Shown here piece after piece: positions 58,167 to 64,000 of a stretch of DNA of 64,000 nucleotides. The first letter of the stretch is position 1, and each line of letters opens with the position of its first letter. The stretch spans positions 31,675 through 95,674 of the forward strand of contig NZ_LKTM01000046.1 of the NCBI RefSeq assembly GCF_001417955.2, given 5' to 3'. Made by a program: the position numbers and the translations under genes. Source of the DNA: Mycobacterium gordonae (lineage in GTDB: Bacteria > Actinomycetota > Actinomycetes > Mycobacteriales > Mycobacteriaceae). A model generated the notes under the pieces. The model did not search any database, had not been told where the DNA came from, and saw only the letters and a list, made by a program, of their open reading frames with translations.

Positions 58167-59381
58167 TCAGACCTCCACCGGAATCTTGTTCCAGCCCCAC
58201 TGGAAACTAGACGGCAGCCGGGTGGCCTGGTCGCCGTCGATCGCGAATTCGGGCACCCGGCGCAGCCATTCTTCCAGCAGCACAGCAACTTCCAGTCGTG
58301 CCAGATGATAGCCGAGGCAGAAATGCTGGCCGCGGCCGAATGCCAGCGACCGTTGGATCGGGCGGTCCCAGATGAATTCGTCGGGTTCGGGATACTCGCG
58401 TTCGTCCCGGTTCGCCGAGGCCAGCAGCGTGATCACCCGTTGCCCGGGGCTGATCGTCTGGCCGTGCAGGGTGCAGGGTTTACGCGCCGTTCGGGCGAAC
58501 CATTGCGCCGGGGCGCAGTAGCGGATCATCTCTTCGCGGGCGACCGGGACGGTGGTGGCCGGGTCGGCGCGTACGGCCGCAAGCTGCCCGGGACGCCGGC
58601 TGAGCTCCCACAGCCCGTGCGCCACGATCTTCGGCACCGTCTCGGTGCCGCCGATGAAGATGCACAGCATCTGGGTGGCGACTTCGACGTCGCTGAGCGC
58701 GCTGCCGTCGGGCAGGCGATAGCCGAGCAGTCCGTCGACCACCGGCAGCTTGCCGGCTTCACCGGCGCGGCGCCGCGCCACCACCGGCACCAGGAACTGC
58801 AGATAGTTCGGCCGCGCCTCGGCGGTGTCGACGCCCTCGCCGGGTTCGGCCAGACTGCCGGCATTGACCGCCGCCAATACCTGGGGGGCGAGATCCGTTG
58901 ACAATCCCAGCAATTCACAGACCATCGACGCCGCCACAATGCCGCCGTAGTCCTGGGTGAGGTCGAAGGTGCCCCGCGGTAGGAGCAGGTCGAGCCGTTC
59001 GTTGGCCAGTTCGCGGATTCGCGCCTGCAAAGCGGTGACCGACCTGGGCCGCAGCGGCTGGGAGTGGGCGCGGCGGATCTCGCCGTAGAGATCGGTGTCG
59101 AACACCGCGTGGAACGGCAACGGGTGCAGCGGCGGGTCGGCGACCGGGCCGTTATTGTGCCGCGCCAGAACCGAAGCCGCGGGCAGGGTCCCCTCCGAGG
59201 CGACGAACGTACCGTCGTTGACCTCCAGTACCTGCCAGATGTCTTCGAACCTCGAGATAGCGAACGTATCCCACTGCGGCAGGTAGTAAACCGGGTACTG
59301 ATCGCGCAGGATGCGATAGTAGGGAAGCGGATTCGCCATCACGGCCGCGTCGAAGGGATCGTAGGAGAAGTCCTGCGTCAC
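58167..59381 (-). CDS. Cytochrome P450 monooxygenase
   Basis: 404-residue soluble bacterial P450. Key motifs are the I-helix FIGGTETV (GGTET at 244-248; the usual AGxxT is GGTET here), the ExxR pair E284/R287 (EEMIRYCAP), and the heme-binding FGRGQHFCLGYHLARLE with Cys355. No ferredoxin gene lies beside it. GTG at 59381 overlaps the previous stop as GTGA. I cannot assign a CYP family from memory; the neighbours suggest hydroxylation of a CoA-linked or free acid. Confidence 0.94.
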   Translation of the reverse strand: MTQDFSYDPFDAAVMANPLPYYRILRDQYPVYYLPQWDTFAISRFEDIWQVLEVNDGTFVASEGTLPAASVLARHNNGPVADPPLHPLPFHAVFDTDLYGEIRRAHSQPLRPRSVTALQARIRELANERLDLLLPRGTFDLTQDYGGIVAASMVCELLGLSTDLAPQVLAAVNAGSLAEPGEGVDTAEARPNYLQFLVPVVARRRAGEAGKLPVVDGLLGYRLPDGSALSDVEVATQMLCIFIGGTETVPKIVAHGLWELSRRPGQLAAVRADPATTVPVAREEMIRYCAPAQWFARTARKPCTLHGQTISPGQRVITLLASANRDEREYPEPDEFIWDRPIQRSLAFGRGQHFCLGYHLARLEVAVLLEEWLRRVPEFAIDGDQATRLPSSFQWGWNKIPVEV

Positions 59382-60082
59382 TGCAGTGGCGACGGCGGTA
59401 GAGCCTGCAGAATGGAGTCTTCCCAGCCGTCGCGCAGGGCCGGCGCAACGCTCATCCAGGTGACGATCTCAGCGGGCGGGCTGTCCTTCCAGGACGGGTA
59501 ATGGTTCGCGAAGCACTCCCAGCCGCCTTCGAGAGCCCAGTAGTGAATGACCTCGTTGAAACGGAACGTGGTGGTGAAGGAGCCGAGCCAGTGCTTGCCG
59601 GTGCTCTCCGACCAGGGGACGTAGAGTCGCTCCAGCTCGCGGATGTAGTCGTCCTGCCGACCGGGCTTGGTCTGCATGATCTCCTGAATCACCAGCGACG
59701 CATCGAAATTGACGTCACTCAACGCGGCCAGGCTCCTGTTGCTGGGACCGGCGTACATGATCCGGCCCTCCCCCGAGGCGCCCAAGTCGGTCAGATAGGC
59801 CGACCACTTCCCGGCCACCGACTCGTGACTACCGCCGCGCGCCTGCGCGGCGCCGATCCTGGCGTAGTCCGCGAATGCGTCGATCTCCCAGATGATCGTC
59901 ACCTGCGGCCAGTGACCGTTGTAGGGCGTGGTCTCCCAGATCGAGTACAGCCGGGCGCCGAGTTCTTCCATCATCGGCTGATAGATGTCGACGAACACCT
60001 CGGTGAAGTCGTCGCTGCGCCCCGAACCCAGATCGATCGTTTCGTGCAGGTAGAGCAACGTGTGGCGGTGGTACTTCTTCAT
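59378..60082 (-). CDS. NIPSNAP-like protein with two dimeric alpha/beta-barrel repeats
   Basis: 234-residue protein that appears to hold two similar halves of about 110 residues, each with a strand/helix pattern: LLYLHETIDLGSGRSDDF with YSIWETTPYNGHWPQ, then VIQEIMQTKPGRQDDY with LGSFTTTFRFNEVIHYWAL. This matches tandem dimeric alpha/beta-barrel (NIPSNAP/EthD-like) proteins often found beside P450s and catabolic oxidases. It is coupled to the P450 gene by GTGA. Function is not established; it may be a small-molecule-binding or auxiliary enzyme. Confidence 0.78.
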   Translation of the reverse strand: MKKYHRHTLLYLHETIDLGSGRSDDFTEVFVDIYQPMMEELGARLYSIWETTPYNGHWPQVTIIWEIDAFADYARIGAAQARGGSHESVAGKWSAYLTDLGASGEGRIMYAGPSNRSLAALSDVNFDASLVIQEIMQTKPGRQDDYIRELERLYVPWSESTGKHWLGSFTTTFRFNEVIHYWALEGGWECFANHYPSWKDSPPAEIVTWMSVAPALRDGWEDSILQALPPSPLQ

Positions 60083-60091
60083 ACTGTCCGG

Positions 60092-60634
60092 CTACCCCGG
60101 CCAGGCCGAGTCGGTAACCATAGACTCCGTGGAAGCTATTGCCTCGTAATGCATTCCAGCCGCGCGCAGGGCCTCGGCTTTAAACGCGCGGGCTGCGGCG
60201 CTCGGCGTGTAGTGGGTCCGGGTGAGGCCGCGGTCCGCACCGAGTGGCCAGCCCTCGCCCCACAGCGCGACCTCGGTCAACCGACTGGCCACGGCCTTGC
60301 GCACCAGGGCACGGACGCGGTCGTCGGCGGCGAACGCCTCGGCGCTGACGGCCAGACCCTGACTCATCGGTCCAGAGACGTCCAGATCTCCGGCCGCGTC
60401 CAAAACCCGCGCCCCCAATACGCGCAACGGACGGGTGTCGCAGCCCGGCGGTAACAGCACGTTGACCTGCCAGCCGGCCATCACCCGGTCATACAGCCAG
60501 CCACCGACGGTGTGCACCACGTCGCCGGTGCCGACGGCAATGACGTCGAGGCGGTGACGCAGTACCCGGCCGTCGAGCTGAGCCCTGCGTGCCGTGCCCC
60601 TGCCGGGATGAAAGTCGAACGTTGGAGTAACCAT
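60092..60634 (-). CDS. Unrecognised 180-residue protein in the P450 operon
   Basis: I do not recognise a family. The protein has no signal peptide. A central alternating strand-helix region (LDVIAVGTGDVVHTVGGWLY, then AGWQVNVLLPPGCDTRPLRVLG) looks Rossmann-like, and a helical C-terminal half follows (AAARAFKAEALRAAGMHYEA). ATG at 60634 (MVTPTFDFHPGRG) is preferred over an upstream in-frame ATG at 60676. It lies nine bases before the NIPSNAP-like gene and 75 bases after the CoA transferase, so it is part of the same operon. Confidence 0.7.
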   Translation of the reverse strand: MVTPTFDFHPGRGTARRAQLDGRVLRHRLDVIAVGTGDVVHTVGGWLYDRVMAGWQVNVLLPPGCDTRPLRVLGARVLDAAGDLDVSGPMSQGLAVSAEAFAADDRVRALVRKAVASRLTEVALWGEGWPLGADRGLTRTHYTPSAAARAFKAEALRAAGMHYEAIASTESMVTDSAWPG

Positions 60635-60709
60635 CGATCCGTTCCTGTTGCCACAGCTCCTCGGACAGCGTGACACTTCCGCTCGATTTTGTAAAGCTCC
60701 GTGGAGGTC

Positions 60710-61879
60710 TCAGCGCTGGCGGCGGGCGTCCAGTTCGGCCAGGACCTCGTCGGTGTGCTGGCCGAGTTGCGGTGCAGCAGAGCGCGGTGACCAGGGCGTT
60801 CCGTGAAAATCGGCGGGCGTGGCCACCATCGGCACGATCGCGCCTCCGTCGGGTACGTCGACGATTCCGCCGGCGGCATGGAATTGCTCGTCGGCGACGA
60901 TGTCCTCGAGTGCGTTGATCGGCGACCAGAAGAAATCCGGCTCGGCGGCGAACAGGTCGGCCCACTCGTCAAGCGGGCGGGTCGCGAAGATTTCGTCCAG
61001 TTCGGCGATCAGCGGGGCGGCGTTGGCCGCGCGGGCGCGGGCGTCGGCATAACGCGGGTCGGTCAGCCAGTCGGTGCGGCCCACCACTCGACAAAGCGCG
61101 GGCCAGTGCCGGTTGACTTCCAGCCCGACGATCCAGAACCGGCGCCCGTCGGCGGCGGCGTAGTTGTTCATGCACGGGTTACCCATGGTGGCGCGTTCGC
61201 CGATCGCGATCGGCTGACCGGTGAGCAGGTAGGTGTTCAGGTCGAAGCTCACGGTGTATGCGCCCTGGCGGTACAGCGAGGTCGACACCAATTGCCCTGT
61301 GCCGGTGCGCTCGCGGGCGAGTAACGCAGCGCAGACGGCGCCGGCCAGGGTCATGCCTGCTGAGTGATCGCCCATGCCGCCACGCTGGAACGGCGGTGTG
61401 TCGCCGGGCCTGGTGAGTAGGTGGGCGATGCCGCCTCTGGACCAGAAAGCCGCGACGTCATAGGCCGCGCGGTCGGCGTCCGGCCCTGATTCGCCGTAGC
61501 CGGTGATCAGACCGTAAACCAGCCGCGGGTGATCGTTGGCCAGCGTCTGGTAGTCCAGGCCGAGCCGCCGCAACGCACCGGGCCGCACATTGGTGATGAA
61601 AACGTCTGCGTCCGAGAGCAATTCGAGCGCAACCTGTCGGTCGCTCGCAGTGGTGAGGTCCAGCACGACGCTGCGCTTGGACCGGTTGTCCATCTCGAAC
61701 GGCGGGTTCACACCGAGGTCGCAGCCCAGCATGCGGCCGAACATCCGGCCGGGATCGCCGGCCGGCGGCTCGATCTTGATGACATCGGCGCCCCAGTCGG
61801 CCAGGATTGCGGCCGCTGCCGGACCGGCCACCCAGACCCCGAGTTCGACGACCTTGATGCCCTCCACCGGTCCTGCCAT
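60710..61879 (-). CDS. Class III (CaiB/BaiF) CoA transferase
   Basis: 389-residue family III CoA transferase. The N-terminal GIKVVELGVWVAGPAAAAILADWGADVIKIE is the family signature, and the catalytic Asp is D171 in GGMGDHSAGM. C-terminal GIVDVPDGGA and PWSPRSAAPQLGQHTDEVL fit. These enzymes transfer CoA between carboxylic acids, so it probably activates or recycles the pathway acid. ATG at 61879 follows the PPE stop by five bases, an unusual direct linkage. Confidence 0.92.
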   Translation of the reverse strand: MAGPVEGIKVVELGVWVAGPAAAAILADWGADVIKIEPPAGDPGRMFGRMLGCDLGVNPPFEMDNRSKRSVVLDLTTASDRQVALELLSDADVFITNVRPGALRRLGLDYQTLANDHPRLVYGLITGYGESGPDADRAAYDVAAFWSRGGIAHLLTRPGDTPPFQRGGMGDHSAGMTLAGAVCAALLARERTGTGQLVSTSLYRQGAYTVSFDLNTYLLTGQPIAIGERATMGNPCMNNYAAADGRRFWIVGLEVNRHWPALCRVVGRTDWLTDPRYADARARAANAAPLIAELDEIFATRPLDEWADLFAAEPDFFWSPINALEDIVADEQFHAAGGIVDVPDGGAIVPMVATPADFHGTPWSPRSAAPQLGQHTDEVLAELDARRQR

Positions 61880-61884
61880 CGCGG

Positions 61885-63624
61885 TCAGCCTAGCTTCATC
61901 ACCAACTGACCGAGGCTCAGGATGCCCGAATTGGCGGTCCCCGTGTTGAACAGGCCCGAGTTGAAGCCACTCAGCACGCCGCTCGGGAAGGGGCCCACGG
62001 CGCCGGTGACGGCAGTGTTGAAAAAGCCCGAACTCACTCCGGAAGACTGCAGCGCCGCAACGATCGTGTTGAAGAAGCCGGACACCCCGTGGCCGTCGCT
62101 GCCGCCGTTGTTGCCGAAGCCGGAGACTCCGGCGCCCGTGTTGCCGAACCCCGAGTTGTCGACGGCACCGATGCCGACGTCCCCGGCGTCGGTGGCAAAG
62201 CCGAAGCCGGTGTTCACGTTGCCCGCATTTCCGACGCCGGTGTTGACGTGGCCGGAATTGCCGAAGCCGGTGTTGGTCTCGCCGGAGTTCCACAGGCCCG
62301 TGTTGAGGTTGTTCCCATTCCAGCCGCCGGTATTGATCGAGCCGGCGTTCCCCCAGCCGGTGTTGAGCAGGCCGGAGTTCCAGAAGCCGACGTTGCCGGC
62401 GCCCGAGTTGCCGAACCCGAGACTGCCGGTGCCCGAGTTCCCGAAACCAAAGCTGTTGATGTGGCCCGGGAAAACGGTATTGACGCCTGAGCTGAAGATG
62501 CCGACGTTGCCGCTGCCGGAGTTGAAGAAGCCGACATTGTGGTCACCCGAGTTGAACAGACCGATGTTGCCGTTGCCGAAGTTGAACACCCCGGCGAGGT
62601 CGACGCCGACCCGCCCGTTGCCGACAAGCCCGATTCCGATGTTCCCGTTGCCGCTGTTCCCGAAGCCGAAGTTGCCGATGCCGGTGTTCCCGGCTCCGAC
62701 GTTTGCGTCACCGGTGTTCCCGCCGCCGATGTTTCCGTCGCCCAGGTTGCCGAGGCCGACGTTATTGCTGCCGGTGTTACCCATGCCCACGTTGTTGTTG
62801 CCGGCGGTCGTTTGGAAGGTATAGAGGTTCGGATTGGACAAATCGGTCGGACCGCCGTTTCCGAAGCCGATGTTCCCATTGCCGAAATTGCCGAACCCGA
62901 CGTTGCTGTTGCCGTTGTTTCCGGCACCTACGTTGCCGTTGCCGTTGTTCCCACCGCCGATGTTGTAGTTGCCCGACTGCGGAGGCACCAGTTCGCTGTT
63001 GTCGGTGCCGCTGTTGCCGATGCCGATGTTGCCGGTGCCGGTGTTGCCGTGCCCGATGTTCGCGTTGCCCCGGTTACCGATACCCAGGCTGGGCAGGTTC
63101 TGCAGGAGTCGTTGCAGATCACTGGGCAGCTGCGCGGCCGCGGCCGACGCTCCGGCGTAGTAGCCCGTCATCGCTTCGACGTCCGCGGCCCACATCTGCT
63201 CGTAGTGGCCCTCCGCGGCCATGATTGCGGGGGCGTTGAGCCCCAGCCAATTTGATCGGATCAGCTGCACGAAAGCGCTGCGGTTCGCCGCCACCGCCAG
63301 CGGATGGACGGTCGCGGCGCGGGCGGCCTCGAATACGCCGGCCACTGTGCGGGCCTGTTCGGCCGCCCCGACCGCCCGGGCGCAGGCGGCGCCGAGGTAC
63401 TCCGCATACGGCGCGGCCGCGGCCGCCATCGCCGCCGATGCCGCCCCCTGCCACCAACTGCCCGCCAAGTCCGTTGTTACCGACGAAAAGGACGATGCCG
63501 CCGTCCCCAATTCCGATGCCAGACCTTCCCAGGCCGCGGCCGCGTCCAGCATCGGCGCCGACCCCGCACCGCTGAACATCAGCAAAGAATTAATCTCCGG
63601 CGGCAGAGTAACGAAGTTTGCCAC
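61885..63624 (-). CDS. PPE-MPTR family protein
   Basis: 579-residue PPE protein. The roughly 175-residue PPE domain starts [21 protein letters not shown] (Pro-Pro-Glu at 8-10) and has the ESX-type WxG motif in SWWQG at 57-60. After LPSLGIGN (about 181) come tandem Asn/Gly pentapeptide repeats of the NxGxGNxG kind to near residue 525. GTG at 63624 is the start. No PE partner is next to it. Five bases separate it from the CoA transferase, placing it at the head of the operon. PPE-MPTR proteins are ESX-5-exported surface proteins. Confidence 0.95.
   Translation of the reverse strand: MANFVTLPPEINSLLMFSGAGSAPMLDAAAAWEGLASELGTAASSFSSVTTDLAGSWWQGAASAAMAAAAAPYAEYLGAACARAVGAAEQARTVAGVFEAARAATVHPLAVAANRSAFVQLIRSNWLGLNAPAIMAAEGHYEQMWAADVEAMTGYYAGASAAAAQLPSDLQRLLQNLPSLGIGNRGNANIGHGNTGTGNIGIGNSGTDNSELVPPQSGNYNIGGGNNGNGNVGAGNNGNSNVGFGNFGNGNIGFGNGGPTDLSNPNLYTFQTTAGNNNVGMGNTGSNNVGLGNLGDGNIGGGNTGDANVGAGNTGIGNFGFGNSGNGNIGIGLVGNGRVGVDLAGVFNFGNGNIGLFNSGDHNVGFFNSGSGNVGIFSSGVNTVFPGHINSFGFGNSGTGSLGFGNSGAGNVGFWNSGLLNTGWGNAGSINTGGWNGNNLNTGLWNSGETNTGFGNSGHVNTGVGNAGNVNTGFGFATDAGDVGIGAVDNSGFGNTGAGVSGFGNNGGSDGHGVSGFFNTIVAALQSSGVSSGFFNTAVTGAVGPFPSGVLSGFNSGLFNTGTANSGILSLGQLVMKLG
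62052..63084. repeat. MPTR tandem repeats in the PPE gene
   Basis: Degenerate 15-base units encode NxGxG and FFNSG/WNSG variants over about residues 181-525. They are the major polymorphic tandem repeat type, prone to recombination and slippage. Boundaries are approximate. Confidence 0.85.
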
Positions 63625-63713
63625 AATTGACCCCCCGTCGGACGGAACTCTCTGATCCCGGAGAGCACCCTACGCCTACGCAAGCGTCAATTATCTCTCT
63701 TTTGAACGAATTG

Positions 63714-64000
63714 CTAGGCGGCATGGAAGTCGATGACGGTGATGCCGAGGGCGTCTTCCATCTCGCTGATGTGGGTGATGACGTAGATCGGTGGCGCGAC
63801 GGATCGGTAGCGGGCGTCGGTGGGGGTGATGTATTCGGTGGTGTGCACACCGTTTTCGTCGTGTGCGGTGACGCGCCAGCCGGGTGATTCTTTGACGTAG
63901 TTGCAGCGTTCGCACAGGCCTTGGCCGTTGGTGGCGGTGGTGGGTCCGCCGTGTTGGGCGGGGGTGATGTGGTCGCGGTGGCGGATGGGGGCGTCGCAGT
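63714..64000 (-). CDS. 13E12-repeat HNH endonuclease family protein, C-terminal part; runs off the window
   Basis: About 95 C-terminal residues of a 13E12-type (DUF222/HNH) protein. The HNH core is visible: CDAPIRHRDHITPAQHGG, GQGLCERCNYVKESPGW, then the tail ITVIDFHAA before the TAG at 63714-63716. The family is repeated many times in mycobacterial genomes and is associated with rearrangements. The N-terminal part is outside the window, so I cannot say whether the gene is intact. It ends 89 bases before the PPE start on the same strand, so the PPE operon probably has its own promoter in 63625-63713. Confidence 0.88.
   Translation of the reverse strand, partial: CDAPIRHRDHITPAQHGGPTTATNGQGLCERCNYVKESPGWRVTAHDENGVHTTEYITPTDARYRSVAPPIYVITHISEMEDALGITVIDFHAA

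Noticed and set aside
61922..62824. 300-codon Pro/Leu-rich plus-strand frame
   Set aside because: Antisense of the MPTR repeats, with the same periodicity and no start signals.
62703..63224. Cys/Arg-rich 173-codon frame that looks metallothionein-like
   Set aside because: It is the antisense of the PPE tandem repeats; the cysteines come from the repeated Asn/Gly codons read on the other strand.

Overview
The window is high-GC DNA from a Mycobacterium, most likely a slow-growing species. The evidence is the complete mce1 locus, mmpL3 and mmpL11, a mycobacterial metallothionein with its RicR copper switch, a PPE-MPTR gene and a 13E12-type HNH endonuclease remnant. From memory, the gene order follows M. 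tuberculosis H37Rv from Rv0211 to Rv0162c, read in the opposite direction. H37Rv names below are inferred from remembered sequence and order, not from a search. No rRNA, tRNA or CRISPR was seen, and no stretch over 300 bases lacks a gene.

Region 1 (1-18 kb): start of PEP carboxykinase; a pair of degenerate P-loop/GTPase-like proteins (Rv0209/Rv0210); trmB and an NYN-domain protein; the trehalose monomycolate flippase mmpL3; a secreted ricin-B-like protein; an AI-2E permease; a YbhN-like membrane protein; the heme-binding Rv0203 homologue with mmpL11; two Mce-associated-type membrane proteins; and the zinc protease zmp1.

Region 2 (18-37 kb): a TetR/molybdopterin-oxidoreductase pair bracketed by related inverted repeats; an L,D-transpeptidase; an MFS exporter; a copper circuit (ricR and mymT, each with a matching 17-bp palindrome); ilvD and an O-methyltransferase; a GH3 glucosidase operon; a monoacylglycerol lipase; a sigG operon that carries an extra alpha/beta hydrolase; a pirin; a YhgE-type membrane protein; lprO; and a DUF1275 protein.

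Region 3 (37-54.9 kb): the mce1 lipid importer and its satellites, all on the minus strand: fadD5, yrbE1A/B, mce1A-F and four Mce-associated proteins, mostly joined by 4-base stop/start overlaps. The divergent GntR regulator mce1R, TB18.5, a thioesterase and adhE1 follow.

Region 4 (54.8-64 kb): an accessory block where H37Rv has other genes. One tightly packed minus-strand operon begins with a PPE-MPTR gene and continues with a CoA transferase, an unknown 180-residue protein, a NIPSNAP-like protein, a cytochrome P450, a short MDR dehydrogenase, an HpcH-type aldolase, an SDR and an HSL esterase. It looks like an undescribed catabolic or tailoring pathway and is the best candidate for a new system here. 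A 13E12 HNH fragment closes the window.
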